Notes: generated by a model from the letters alone, not told the origin. DNA of 64,000 bases from Agromyces cerinus (GCF_016907835.1 NZ_JAFBCT010000001.1:3348001-3412000); one strand, 5' to 3'; counted from the first letter of the stretch, positions 34,372-43,419 are shown. Made by a program: numbers and translations.

Positions 34372-35796
34372 TCAGCTCGGTCGCACGACGACGGTCCGCT
34401 CGTCGTCGTCGCCGTCGATCGTGAACCGCAGGATGCGGAGCTCTGGGTCCCACGAGACGACCTCGCCACCTTCGACGACGCCGCCGTCGGGGAAGCCCGC
34501 CGCCGGCAGGTAGACCTCGCTCGGCTCCGCACCGTCACCGGAGTCCGGCGTGACGGAGATCTCGAGCGAGTCGGGCTCCGAGTTCCACGTGTGCAGCTCT
34601 CCGGCGATCGCCCGCGGGTAGGGCCGGTCGAGCACGGTGATGAGGTTGCGCGGGGTGCCGTCGACCTCGTAGGGGCCCCATGACCCCGGGTCGCGCGACC
34701 AGTACGCGATGCCGATGCCCGAGGCATCCGACGTCGAATAGACGAGGTCGACGTAGTCGAGCGCTCCGGGCAGCGTCGTGTCGAGGCCGAACTCGCCGAG
34801 GATGATCGGCACGCCGCCGAGGGCCTCGGCCGTGCGCAGCGTGTTCGAGCGCCACGCGGCGACCGTCGTCTCGACCATGTCGCGCGAGGGGCCGCTGAAG
34901 CCGTCGCCGAGATCCATCGGCAGGGGGTAGAGGTGCGGGCAGAAGGCGATGCGCGGGTCGCCCTCGCGCGGGTCGTCGACGGCGCCGAGCGCGCTCGGCA
35001 GCCCCCAGTTGAAGCCGAGCGCCTGGGGCTCGAGGCACGCCCACGAGTCCTGGTCGACCTCGCGGATCGCGTCGACGGTCTTCTGGTACAGCGCGGTCAG
35101 CGGCCCGGCCTCGAACGCGGGCCCCTGCACGGTGCCGCCGTACGGCTCGTTCATGAGGTCGTAGGCGACCACCGCGTCGTTGTCGGCGAAGCGCTCGGCG
35201 ACGGCGCGCCAGGCGCCGGCGTAGTGATCGGTGAGCTCGGGGTGCTCGCCGGTGGTGTTCCAGAAGTTGTCGAAGGCGTGGATCACGCCGGGCTCGAGGT
35301 AGTAGAGCTCCCACTGGTCGTGGTGGGCGACCGGGAAGCCGTCGAGGTAGGTCGCCCATTCGGGTGCGCCGTTGCCGTTGTCGCCCTCGGGCGTGATGCC
35401 GGAACCCCAGAGGTCCTGATGCATGTCGAGCATCACGTGGTAGCCGCGCTCCTCGTACCAGCCCGCCCGTTCCTCGACATCGTCGAGGTAGCCCTGGTCG
35501 TAGACGCCCGGGCTCGGTTCGACCTTGCGCCACGAGATGAGGAAGCGCACGAAGTTCGTGCCCATGTCGGCCTGCTCCTGCACGAGCTGGTCTTCGGTGA
35601 AGTCGGGCATGCCGTCGGGAACGCTCTTCGAGCTGCTCGCTGTGGAGAAGCCGTGCTGCACGAGAGCCCGACCGTCGCCGTCGGTGATGAAGGAGTCGGC
35701 CGCCGCCGGCCCCGGAGTGCGCATCGCCGCAGCTGCGCCGCCCACGACGAGCAGCACTCCCAACCCTGCAGCGATGGTGCTTCGAGCGGCGAACAT
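34372..35796 (-). CDS. Secreted GH5 endoglycoceramidase-like glycosidase
   Basis: 474 residues. A Sec signal (IAAGLGVLLVVGGAAAAM) precedes a TIM barrel with the GH5 catalytic pair: acid/base E217 in AYDLMNEPYGG and nucleophile E335 in IILGEFGLD. FVRFLISWRKVEPSPGVYD and VMLDMHQDLWG are the typical segments of the endoglycoceramidase/steryl-glucosidase branch (GH5_29-like). Residues ~400-474 form a beta C-terminal domain. AAGGAGG seven bases before ATG 35796 is a near-perfect ribosome site. It is divergent from a membrane-protein gene whose product resembles part of the membrane domain fused to a second GH5 enzyme at 40968. Likely substrate: glycolipids or sterol glycosides. Confidence 0.9.
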   Translation of the reverse strand: MFAARSTIAAGLGVLLVVGGAAAAMRTPGPAAADSFITDGDGRALVQHGFSTASSSKSVPDGMPDFTEDQLVQEQADMGTNFVRFLISWRKVEPSPGVYDQGYLDDVEERAGWYEERGYHVMLDMHQDLWGSGITPEGDNGNGAPEWATYLDGFPVAHHDQWELYYLEPGVIHAFDNFWNTTGEHPELTDHYAGAWRAVAERFADNDAVVAYDLMNEPYGGTVQGPAFEAGPLTALYQKTVDAIREVDQDSWACLEPQALGFNWGLPSALGAVDDPREGDPRIAFCPHLYPLPMDLGDGFSGPSRDMVETTVAAWRSNTLRTAEALGGVPIILGEFGLDTTLPGALDYVDLVYSTSDASGIGIAYWSRDPGSWGPYEVDGTPRNLITVLDRPYPRAIAGELHTWNSEPDSLEISVTPDSGDGAEPSEVYLPAAGFPDGGVVEGGEVVSWDPELRILRFTIDGDDDERTVVVRPS

Positions 35797-35806
35797 CCGG
35801 TCCTCC

Positions 35807-35834
35807 TTGACGCATGTGAGGGGGAGGCTATCAT
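35807..35834 (+). promoter_or_regulatory. Promoter for the membrane protein gene at 35842
   Basis: TTGACG (35807-35812) and TATCAT (35829-35834) are 16 bp apart. The ATG at 35842 is eight bases after the -10 and lacks a Shine-Dalgarno, so the mRNA is probably leaderless. The element overlaps the 5' leader of the divergent GH5 gene. Confidence 0.65.
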
Positions 35835-35841
35835 CGATCGC

Positions 35842-36468
35842 ATGCCGACTAGGACAGTTGACCCACATCTCCTTCGTCGAGTCGACTGGTCGGTGCTGGC
35901 GACGCTCGTCGCGCTCGCGATCCTCGTCGGCATCTGGCCGATCACCGGCGTGCTCACGACGTACGTCCCACTGCTCGCGGTGCCGGCCGCCGCGGGCCTG
36001 CCCTACCTGATCCCCGCCCTGCGGCTGATGCCGCTCGGCGACACGACGTGGGCCTTCTGGTTCGCGGATGTCGCAGGGGTCGTCGTCATGCTCGTGACCG
36101 CGTTGGTCCTGCTCAGGGCGCCGAAGCGCCGGGCTGCTCCCGCCCCCGGCCCCGGCCGCGCGTTCGGCCGCGGCGTCTGGGTGACGACCGTCGCGGTCGT
36201 CGCGGGCAACCTCGTGCGCGGGGTGTTCACGAGCTTCATGGTGCACGCCGATCTCGGCACGTACCTCGGCACGCTCGCGGCGAACGTCGTGGTCTCCGCG
36301 ATCACGGGCGCGCTGCTCGGCCTCGTCGTCGGCGCGGTCGCGGCGATCGTCGCGGCCACCGGGCGCCGCGCCGCATCCGACGACAGCGAAGAAGCGGATG
36401 CCGCGGCCTCGGCCGAGACGCACCCCGTCGAGCACGACGCCGACGCCGACGCATCCGTCACCGCCTGA
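35842..36468 (+). CDS. Polytopic membrane protein next to the secreted GH5 enzyme
   Basis: 208 residues with about five membrane segments (LATLVALAILVGIWPITGVL; FADVAGVVVMLVTALVLL; VWVTTVAVVAGNLVRGVF; AANVVVSAITGALLGLVVGA) and an acidic C-terminal tail. No known family recognised. The last membrane pair (LAANVVVSAITGALLGLVVG) resembles the MAAYVTVADGLAFGACAGWI region of the membrane-GH5 fusion at 40968, suggesting split and fused versions of one arrangement. Confidence 0.75.
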   Translation: MPTRTVDPHLLRRVDWSVLATLVALAILVGIWPITGVLTTYVPLLAVPAAAGLPYLIPALRLMPLGDTTWAFWFADVAGVVVMLVTALVLLRAPKRRAAPAPGPGRAFGRGVWVTTVAVVAGNLVRGVFTSFMVHADLGTYLGTLAANVVVSAITGALLGLVVGAVAAIVAATGRRAASDDSEEADAAASAETHPVEHDADADASVTA

Positions 36469-36483
36469 GGCGCACCGCTCGCA

Positions 36484-37065
36484 TCAGCGCGGCGCGAACG
36501 CCGCGTGGAAGATCGCCCAGGCGCGCTGCGCGACGGGTCGCCGATTCTCGGCCTCGGTGCGGGCGAGCAGGTCGGCGAGCATCGAGACGGCGAGCAGCAC
36601 GTCGGCGTCTTCGACGGTGTCGCCGACGCGCCCGGCGGTGCGCTCGCGCGCGACGATCCCGCCGACGATGGCCGCGAGCCGCGAGCCGAGGTGCTCCACG
36701 CGTGCGTCGTGCTGGTGCTGCCAGATGAGGTCGATCAGCGCGGTCGAGACGACCGCCTGCCCGATGATCGCCTCGAGCAGGTCGTCGAGGGTCGCGTTCT
36801 CGGGCTCGACGGCGGCCTCGAGCTCGTCGATGTTCTCGTCGAAGACCGCGACCGCGAGCGCCAGGCGGTCGGGGAAGTGGCGGTAGAGGCTGCCCTGGCC
36901 GACACCGGCCCGCTTGGCGATCGCGTTGAAGGGCGCCTGGAGTCCGTCGGCCGCGAAGACCTCTCGCGCGGCGGCGATGATCGCGCGCCGATTCCCGGGG
37001 CCGGCGCTCGGACCGCGATTGGCCTTGCGGGCGGCCTCGTGGATTCCCTTCCCACGTTCAGGCAC
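36484..37065 (-). CDS. TetR-family transcriptional regulator
   Basis: 193 residues from GTG 37065. HTH: IIAAAREVFAADGLQAPFNA and IAKRAGVGQGSLYRHFPDRL. The effector domain is of the SbtR/TetR_C_33-like type. It is divergent from the SDR gene at 37139; a perfect 22-bp dyad (37080-37101) lies in the 73-bp gap, so it probably represses that SDR gene and itself. Confidence 0.9.
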   Translation of the reverse strand: MPERGKGIHEAARKANRGPSAGPGNRRAIIAAAREVFAADGLQAPFNAIAKRAGVGQGSLYRHFPDRLALAVAVFDENIDELEAAVEPENATLDDLLEAIIGQAVVSTALIDLIWQHQHDARVEHLGSRLAAIVGGIVARERTAGRVGDTVEDADVLLAVSMLADLLARTEAENRRPVAQRAWAIFHAAFAPR

Positions 37066-37079
37066 GGATGTTACCTTAC

Positions 37080-37101
37080 TACCGGACAAGGATGTCCGGT
37101 A
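37080..37101. promoter_or_regulatory. TetR operator, perfect dyad
   Basis: TACCGGACA-AGGA-TGTCCGGTA has 9-bp perfect arms and a 4-bp spacer, centred between the divergent TetR and SDR genes. Confidence 0.82.
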
Positions 37102-37138
37102 TGGGCTTCGCACGACATCGAAGAGAAGGAAACACGCC

Positions 37139-38218
37139 ATGAACACCCCCAAGACCCTCTCGGGCGACGACTCGATCAAGACCTGGCTCGAGCACCCGGT
37201 CGGCGGCCCCATCATCCGCGACCTGCTCGCGCAGGCCGGCCAGAACCCCGACGTGCTGAAGCCCGTGCAGCGACTCGCGATCAAGCGACTCGTCAAGCTC
37301 AGCAAGGGCCAGTTCAGCCAGGAGATGGTCGACCAGCTCGTCGCGCGCGCGGCAGCCGGCGAGGTGCCGGCCGGCGCAGCGGATGCCTCCGTCGAAGCGC
37401 CCGAGCCCACCACCGAGTCGGCCGACGCCGGTGCGGCACCCGAGGTCGAGCGCCCCGAGTGGGTCGAGCGCCTCGACCAGGGCCGCTTCGCCGGCAAGAC
37501 CGTCATCGTCACGGGTGCCGGCTCGGGCATCGGCCGGGCCACGGCATCGCGCGTCGCCCGCGAAGGCGGCCGCGTGATCGCCGTCGACGTCTCGCAGGAG
37601 CGCCTCGACGACTTCGCCTCGGAGCACGAGGGTGCCGAGATCGTGACCCTCGTGGCCGACATCACCGACGACACGAAGGTCGCCGAGATCGTTGCCGCAG
37701 CCGGCGACCGCATCGACGGCCTCGCGAACATCGCCGGCATCATGGACGACATGACGCCGATCGGCGAGCTCACCGACGCCGTCTGGAAGCGTGTGTTCTC
37801 GGTCAACGTCGACGGCACCATGAAGCTCATGCGCGCCGTCGTGCCCGTCATGCTCGCCCGCGGCACCGGCTCGATCGTCAACACCGCCTCCGAGGCGGCG
37901 CTGCGCGGCTCGGCAGCGGGCGTCGCCTACACCGCGTCGAAGCACGCGGTCGTCGGCCTCACGAAGTCGACGGCGTTCATGTACGGCCCGAGCGGCCTGC
38001 GCGTCAACGCGGTCGCCCCCGGTGCGACCATCACGAACATCGAGGCGACCTTCGCCTCCCCGCTCGGCGCGGAGCGCGTGCGCCAGGCGATGGCGATCCT
38101 TCCGGATGCCGCGGAGGCCGAGGCCCTCGCCGCATCGATCACCTTCCTGCTCAGCGACGACGGTGTGAACATCAACGGCGTCGTGCTCGCGAGCGACGGC
38201 GGCTGGTCGGCAGCGTAG
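37139..38218 (+). CDS. SDR oxidoreductase with N-terminal helical extension
   Basis: 359 residues. Residues ~115-359 are a classical SDR: VIVTGAGSGIGRATASRVAR, NIAGIMDDM, catalytic Ser in SIVNTASEAA and YTASKHAVVG. Residues 1-~85 (SIKTWLEHPVGGPIIRDLLA, then VKLSKGQFSQEMVDQLVARA) form a helical module separated by an Ala/Glu linker, unusual for SDRs and similar to small helical domains on actinobacterial catabolic enzymes. AAGGAA lies seven bases before ATG 37139. It is controlled by the divergent TetR. Substrate unknown. Confidence 0.9.
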   Translation: MNTPKTLSGDDSIKTWLEHPVGGPIIRDLLAQAGQNPDVLKPVQRLAIKRLVKLSKGQFSQEMVDQLVARAAAGEVPAGAADASVEAPEPTTESADAGAAPEVERPEWVERLDQGRFAGKTVIVTGAGSGIGRATASRVAREGGRVIAVDVSQERLDDFASEHEGAEIVTLVADITDDTKVAEIVAAAGDRIDGLANIAGIMDDMTPIGELTDAVWKRVFSVNVDGTMKLMRAVVPVMLARGTGSIVNTASEAALRGSAAGVAYTASKHAVVGLTKSTAFMYGPSGLRVNAVAPGATITNIEATFASPLGAERVRQAMAILPDAAEAEALAASITFLLSDDGVNINGVVLASDGGWSAA

Positions 38219-38230
38219 GAACTGCACGCA

Positions 38231-38265
38231 CGGCGATGGGGAGTGGGCGACCGCTCCCCATCACC
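38231..38265. terminator. Hairpin terminator after SDR gene
   Basis: GATGGGGAG pairs with CTCCCCATC around a ~10-nt loop, flanked by further GG/CC pairing; no T-run. Confidence 0.65.
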
Positions 38266-38318
38266 GTCTCATCTCTCGGAGGGGTGACCTCCCCGGCTCG
38301 TCGCCATACGATGCCGGA

Positions 38319-39245
38319 ATGGGAACCACGCAACCTTCGACCTCCGAGCTCGTCGACGCCGCGCTCGGCCACCTCGAACGCCTCTACGTCTTCCCCGAGG
38401 TCGCCGACACCACCGGCGCCGCGATCCGCGAACTGGAACGGGCCGGATCCTTCGCCGGGCTCGACGAGGCGGAGTTCTGCGCTCGGCTGACCGCCGAGCT
38501 GCAGTCGCGCACGAACGACAAGCACCTGCGGGTGCGGGCGCGGATCCAACCGCCCGCCGAGAACGCGGGGCGGAGCCAGGAGGAGGTCGTCGCCGCCCTC
38601 ATCGCGAAGTTCCGCGACGACAACTGGGGTATCGCGAAGGTCGAGCGGCTCGACGGCAACATCGGCCTCATCGACCTCCGCATGATCGTGGACGCCTCGC
38701 TCGCCGGACCGGCGATCGCCGCCGCCATGGAACTCGTCTCCCGCACCGACGCGCTCGTCTTCGACCTGCGGGCCTGCCTCGGCGGCTCGCCGAACGCCGT
38801 GCAGTCGTGGATCAGCCACCTCACCGCCGACGACGAGACGCAGTTGAGCTCCGTGCAGGAACGCGAGGGCGCATCGTTGCGCCAGTACTGGACGCTCGCC
38901 GACGTGGCCGGACCCCGCTACCTCGACCGCGAGGTCTTCGTGCTGACGAGCGGGGCCACCTTCTCGGGTGCCGAGCAGTTCGGCTACGACCTGCAGGCGA
39001 TCGGTCGCGCCACGATCGTCGGCGCTGCGACGGGCGGCGGGGCGCACCCCACCCGCTTCATCCCGATCTCCGACACGATCGAGATCACCGTGCCGTTCGC
39101 CCGCGCCGTCAACCCGATCACCGGCACGAACTGGGAGGGCGTCGGCGTCGTCCCCGACATCGTGGTCGACGCCGATGATGCGCTGCAGGTCGCGATCGAC
39201 GAGGCCGGACGACGAGTCAGCGAACGAACCGCCGCGGTCGGCTGA
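38319..39245 (+). CDS. S41-family (C-terminal-processing-like) peptidase
   Basis: 308 residues. An N-terminal helical IRBP-like domain (LERLYVFPEVADTTGAAIRE) is followed by the S41 core: DALVFDLRACLGGSPNAVQ and the nucleophile region VLTSGATFSGAEQFGYDL, then the C-terminal GVGVVPDI(V). It lacks a PDZ domain and signal peptide, as in the tail-specific/interphotoreceptor-retinoid-binding-like subgroup. A cytoplasmic hydrolase is implied; the substrate is unknown. Confidence 0.88.
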   Translation: MGTTQPSTSELVDAALGHLERLYVFPEVADTTGAAIRELERAGSFAGLDEAEFCARLTAELQSRTNDKHLRVRARIQPPAENAGRSQEEVVAALIAKFRDDNWGIAKVERLDGNIGLIDLRMIVDASLAGPAIAAAMELVSRTDALVFDLRACLGGSPNAVQSWISHLTADDETQLSSVQEREGASLRQYWTLADVAGPRYLDREVFVLTSGATFSGAEQFGYDLQAIGRATIVGAATGGGAHPTRFIPISDTIEITVPFARAVNPITGTNWEGVGVVPDIVVDADDALQVAIDEAGRRVSERTAAVG

Positions 39246-39292
39246 ACCCCTGCACGCGGCATCCGCTCGGCAGCCGTCGTACGCTGCTCTCC

Positions 39293-39838
39293 ATGCGCTT
39301 CGGAACGCTCGACTTCACGCCCGCCGCCGACTCCCCCGCCCTGCTCGCCGCGCCGACCGCCACCGCGATCGGTGCGATGCAGGCAGCGGATGCCTCGGGC
39401 GTGCTGGTCGCCGCGATCGATCCGGGCCTCGCCGACACGGCCGCCTTCTGCGAGCACTACGAGATCGCGATGGGCGACGGGGCGAACTGCGTGATCGTGC
39501 AGGCCCGGCGCGGCGAACGCACCTGGTTCGCGGCGTGCCTCGTGCGCGGCGCCGACCGACTCGACGTGAACGGCGCGGTGCGCCGGTACCTCGACGCGCG
39601 CAAGCTCTCGTTCGCCCCGATGGAGGCCGCGGTCGAACGCTCCGCCATGGAGTACGGCGGCATCACGCCGCTCGGCCTGCCCGACGACTGGCCGATCCTC
39701 GTCGACGAGTCGGTCGCCGCGCACGAGCGGCTCATCGTCGGCAGCGGCATCCGCGGTTCGAAGCTGCTGGTCACCGGCGCGCTGCTCGCGGGCCTGCCGA
39801 ACACCGAGGTACTGCCGATCGCGCAGCCTGCCGCGTAG
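39293..39838 (+). CDS. YbaK/ProX-type aminoacyl-tRNA deacylase
   Basis: 181 residues. The C-terminal half has the YbaK editing fold: NCVIVQARRGERTWFAACLV, the Lys in LDARKLSFAP, and the distinctive YGGITPLGLPDDWPILVDES and GSGIRGSKLLVTG. Such free-standing proteins hydrolyse mischarged aminoacyl-tRNAs (for example Cys- or Ala-tRNA(Pro)). TACGCT seven bases before ATG 39293 and no ribosome site hint at a leaderless transcript. Confidence 0.87.
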   Translation: MRFGTLDFTPAADSPALLAAPTATAIGAMQAADASGVLVAAIDPGLADTAAFCEHYEIAMGDGANCVIVQARRGERTWFAACLVRGADRLDVNGAVRRYLDARKLSFAPMEAAVERSAMEYGGITPLGLPDDWPILVDESVAAHERLIVGSGIRGSKLLVTGALLAGLPNTEVLPIAQPAA

Positions 39839-39863
39839 CCCCGGTCGGCGCCGATCGATCCGT

Positions 39864-40094
39864 TCAGTCCCGCGTCGCGGAGTCGCGCCGGCGTCGCCGC
39901 CGCGCGAGGAGCACCGTCGCCACCGAACCGCCGATCGCCACGAGGAGCGCCGCGATCGCGACGCCGAGGTAGCGCCACTCGGATGCCTCGCTGTAGGGGA
40001 ACGTGTCGGCCCAGTCGAGGCCGAGGCGCACGACGACCGCGCCGAGCACCCAGCTCAGCAGGATGCCGCCGATGACGAACAGGGTACGACGCAT
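39864..40094 (-). CDS. Small two-TM membrane protein
   Basis: 76 residues from ATG 40094. Two hydrophobic segments (LFVIGGILLSWVLGAVVV; LGVAIAALLVAIGGSVATVL) enclose a short loop and a highly basic tail (RRRRRRDS). A TACGAT six bases upstream and GAGGGG abutting the ATG suggest a very short or absent leader. Function unknown. Confidence 0.7.
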   Translation of the reverse strand: MRRTLFVIGGILLSWVLGAVVVRLGLDWADTFPYSEASEWRYLGVAIAALLVAIGGSVATVLLARRRRRRDSATRD

Positions 40095-40176
40095 CCCCTC
40101 ATCGTAGAAGCCGTACTGTCGGCGCCGGGCGCTAGCCTCGATGCGGCCCGCGATCGGGCCGCCGACGGAGGACGCC

Positions 40177-40839
40177 ATGCCGAAAGACGCTCGACCCAAA
40201 CCGCCCCGCCTCGACGAGATCGTGCTCGCCGACCTCGTCGATGGCGAGATCGGCGAGCTGTCGGCCGGCGACCGGGTCGAGGCTCGGCGCTACCGCGGCG
40301 GCGACCTCTCCGAACGCGACCTCACCGGGGTGGCGATCGGCGAGTGCGAACTCGTCGGGGTGTTCGCCCACGATGCGCTGCTCCGCGGGGCCGTGCTGAC
40401 CGAGACCGTGATCGAGCGGCTCGAAGCCCCGGTGCTGCGTGCACCCCGCGCGACCCTTCGCGACGTGCTCGTCTCGGGCTCCCGCATCGGGTCGGTCGAG
40501 TTCTACGACAACCATTGGCAGTCGGTGCGCTTCGTCGGCTGCAAGCTCGGCTTCGTGAACCTGCGGGGGTCGGAGGTCCGCGACATCCGCTTCACCGACT
40601 GCACCATCGAGGAGCTCGACCTCGGCAATGCCAAGGCCGAACGCGTCGCGTTCGAGCAGTGCGACGTGCGATCGCTCGACGTGACCGGCGCGAAGCTCAC
40701 CGACGTCGATCTGCGGGGTCTCGACCTCGCTGCGATCGCCGGCATCGAGGGCTTGAAGGGCGCCACGATGGACGGCATGCAGGTCGCGCTGCTCGCGGCC
40801 ACGCTCGCGAATCACCTGGGCATCCGCGTCGTGGACTGA
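40177..40839 (+). CDS. Pentapeptide-repeat protein
   Basis: 220 residues from ATG 40177 (GGAG seven bases upstream). Residues ~45-200 show the A(D/N)LXX-like register (GDLSERDLTGVAIGECELVG; VRFVGCKLGFVNLRGSEVRD), predicting a right-handed quadrilateral beta-helix. Some members of this fold protect gyrase by mimicking DNA (Qnr/MfpA); nothing here shows that role. Confidence 0.88.
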   Translation: MPKDARPKPPRLDEIVLADLVDGEIGELSAGDRVEARRYRGGDLSERDLTGVAIGECELVGVFAHDALLRGAVLTETVIERLEAPVLRAPRATLRDVLVSGSRIGSVEFYDNHWQSVRFVGCKLGFVNLRGSEVRDIRFTDCTIEELDLGNAKAERVAFEQCDVRSLDVTGAKLTDVDLRGLDLAAIAGIEGLKGATMDGMQVALLAATLANHLGIRVVD

Positions 40840-40967
40840 TCTCCGATCCGGCGGCGGTCAGCTTCGATGCGGTGTCGTGATCGAACGGCTCTTCCCCGGG
40901 CCGCCGTTGGGAGCTAGTGTTGGCCGAACTGGGTCAAGCGACCCAGTTGGAGACAGCGAGGTTCCCG

Positions 40968-43409
40968 ATGCACGACGCCCCCACGACGCAGCCGAACGAT
41001 CAGGCGGATCGCTCGACCCCCGAGGCCGCGCCCGAGCGTCGCCCGGGCGTTCGTCGCCCCCTCGTCGCCGTCGCATCCATGCTCATCCTGATCGTCATCC
41101 AGGCCGTCGCCGACCCCACCGGGCTGCTCGCGCTGGTCGGCTGGTCGGGTGCGATTCCGCAGGCGAGCGCCGGCGTCTGGCCGTTCGCCCCGTACCTGGT
41201 CTTCGTGCCCGTAGTGCTCGGTGTGGTCTGGTGGGCCGCGGTTCGCGCAGGCGACCGGTTCTGGACGCTCACGGCCGGCGTCGTGCTCGCCGTGCTGCTC
41301 GCGCAGGCGGCGGCGTGCTTCGTCATGACGTGGGACCTCGCGGTCGCCGGCTGGGCGGCCGGCTTCGTGACGGCGAAGGCCGTGCCCGCGGCCCTCATCG
41401 TCGCCGCACTGGCTCGCTGGTTCGGCGGCCCGACGACGCGGCAGACGCTCGAACGCGGGTCGATCTGGCCGGCGGCCGTGCTGTTCGCCGCGGTCACGCC
41501 GCTCCTCGCCGGCCTGTGGTGGACGGGCGCCGTCTACGCCGACGGAATCCCGGTGGCACGGCCCGACCGCGGCATCCTCTCGATGCTCGTCGCCGTCGTG
41601 CTCATCGCAGGCGCGACCGCGCTCAGCCTCGGTTGGCTGCGGACGCGCGTGCCGGGCGTGCTCGGAGGCTGGCTCGCAGCACTCGTCGCGGGTGGTCTGG
41701 TCGGCCTCGTGCAGGCAGTCGTCGCCCTCATCGTCGACGGCGGCTTCGCCGGCGACATCTGGCCACTGATGGCGGCGTACGTGACCGTCGCCGACGGGCT
41801 CGCGTTCGGCGCCTGCGCCGGCTGGATCGTCGGCGTGAGCGCCCTCGTCGTCGACCGGGTGCGAGCCCGACGCGCCGCGTCGCGTGCACCGCAGCTCGTC
41901 GTCGCGTCGATCGCCGTGGTCGCGATGGGTGCGGCCCTCCTGCTGCCCAGCACCGACGTGGCCGGTGCCGACGCGGCCGGTGCGGCCGGCGAGACGGCTC
42001 CCCCTGAGGGGTTCCTCCGTGCCGAGGGCTCGATCATCACCGACGGCGCCGGCAACCAGGTGCTGCTGCGCGGCGCGAACGTCAACCAGCTCGTCGACTT
42101 CTACCAGCACCAGGCCGATGTGCCCGCGACCCGGCCGCTCACCGAAGACGACTACGCCGGCATGGCCGAGTACGGCTTCAACGTCGCGCGCCTCAACATC
42201 TCGTGGTCGGCCCTCGAGCCCGAGCGCGGCACCCTCGACCCCGAGTACCTCGCGAAGATCGAGGATGCGGTCGATTGGGGCACGGAGCACGGCATCTACA
42301 CCGTGCTCGACATGCACCAGGACGGCTGGTGGAACGGCCCGACCGAGGAGGGCACCGTCTGCCGCCCCGGCACCGAGGAGATGTGGGGCTACGACGGCGC
42401 TCCCGAGTGGGCGACGATCACCGATGACGCGCCGCGCTGCCAGTTCACCGGCCGCGACATCTCCCCCGCCGGCGACCGTGCGTTCCAGAACTTCTACTTC
42501 GACACCGACGGCGTGCAGACCGCGTTCGCCGAGACCTGGGGCAGGCTCGCCGCCGAGTTCGCCGACGAGCCGATGGTCGCGGGCTTCGACCTCATCAACG
42601 AGCCCGGCTTCGGCGAGACCGCACCCGTGACGACCTCGCACCAGCTCGGAAGGCTCTACGACCGGGCGATCGACGAGATCCGTGAGGCCGGCGCCCCGCA
42701 GATCGTGTTCTTCGAGCCGAGCATCCTGTGGTCGGGCCTCGGCTTCGACACCGGCCCCACTCCCGGCTTCACCGACGACGACAACATCGTCTTCTCGCCG
42801 CACCTCTACGCCGAGTCGATCACGATGGACCGCGACCTCGGCATTCCGCCGATCGTGAGCATCGAGCGCCAGTTCGCGCTCGCGCAGCGCGTCGCCGACA
42901 TCTACGGCGTCCCGCTGTGGTCGGGCGAGTACGGCTACTGGGGCAGTGAAGCGAGCAACTGGGGCGAGGACACCGACTCGCTGTCACGCCTGAACCGCTA
43001 CGCCGACACTGAAGACGAGCGCATGCTCGGCAGTGCATATTGGGTCTGGAAGCAGGCCTGCGGCGACCCGCAGAACGGCATCGGCCCGTACGGCAACGCG
43101 CTCATGATGCAGGAGTGCGAGACGGGCGGCGAAGCCCCGCCGAAGACCGGCCTCCTCGAGATCCTGAGCCGCGCCTACCCGCAGTCGGCACCGGGCGTGC
43201 TCACCTCGCTCGAGGCCGAGGGCGCCGTCGTCGACCTCACGGGAACAGCTGCCGAGCGCAGCTGCGACCTCGAGGTGTGGGTCCCCGGCACGGCCGAGCC
43301 AGACGTCGAGGTCACCGGCATCACGAAGCTCGAGACGACCGAGGTGCCGGGTGGATGGATCGTGACGGGCTGCGCCGACGGCGAGTACACGCTGTCGACC
43401 GACGGCTAA
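40968..43409 (+). CDS. Membrane-domain-GH5 (endoglycoceramidase-like) fusion protein
   Basis: 813 residues from ATG 40968 (GAGG seven bases upstream). Residues 31-~328 hold about nine membrane segments (VAVASMLILIVIQAVA; LVFVPVVLGVVWWAA; IVGVSALVV; VVASIAVVAMGAALLL). Residues ~350-813 form a GH5 domain outside the cell: FNVARLNISWSALEPERGTL, VLDMHQDGWW, acid/base E545 in FDLINEPGFG, nucleophile E654 in LWSGEYGYWG, plus a beta C-terminal domain. It belongs to the same GH5 branch as the secreted enzyme at 34372. The membrane domain is not a known transporter to my knowledge. It may tether or feed the glycosidase at the membrane, for lipid-linked glycosides (inference). Confidence 0.88.
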   Translation: MHDAPTTQPNDQADRSTPEAAPERRPGVRRPLVAVASMLILIVIQAVADPTGLLALVGWSGAIPQASAGVWPFAPYLVFVPVVLGVVWWAAVRAGDRFWTLTAGVVLAVLLAQAAACFVMTWDLAVAGWAAGFVTAKAVPAALIVAALARWFGGPTTRQTLERGSIWPAAVLFAAVTPLLAGLWWTGAVYADGIPVARPDRGILSMLVAVVLIAGATALSLGWLRTRVPGVLGGWLAALVAGGLVGLVQAVVALIVDGGFAGDIWPLMAAYVTVADGLAFGACAGWIVGVSALVVDRVRARRAASRAPQLVVASIAVVAMGAALLLPSTDVAGADAAGAAGETAPPEGFLRAEGSIITDGAGNQVLLRGANVNQLVDFYQHQADVPATRPLTEDDYAGMAEYGFNVARLNISWSALEPERGTLDPEYLAKIEDAVDWGTEHGIYTVLDMHQDGWWNGPTEEGTVCRPGTEEMWGYDGAPEWATITDDAPRCQFTGRDISPAGDRAFQNFYFDTDGVQTAFAETWGRLAAEFADEPMVAGFDLINEPGFGETAPVTTSHQLGRLYDRAIDEIREAGAPQIVFFEPSILWSGLGFDTGPTPGFTDDDNIVFSPHLYAESITMDRDLGIPPIVSIERQFALAQRVADIYGVPLWSGEYGYWGSEASNWGEDTDSLSRLNRYADTEDERMLGSAYWVWKQACGDPQNGIGPYGNALMMQECETGGEAPPKTGLLEILSRAYPQSAPGVLTSLEAEGAVVDLTGTAAERSCDLEVWVPGTAEPDVEVTGITKLETTEVPGGWIVTGCADGEYTLSTDG

Positions 43410-43419
43410 CCTCGGAGGC

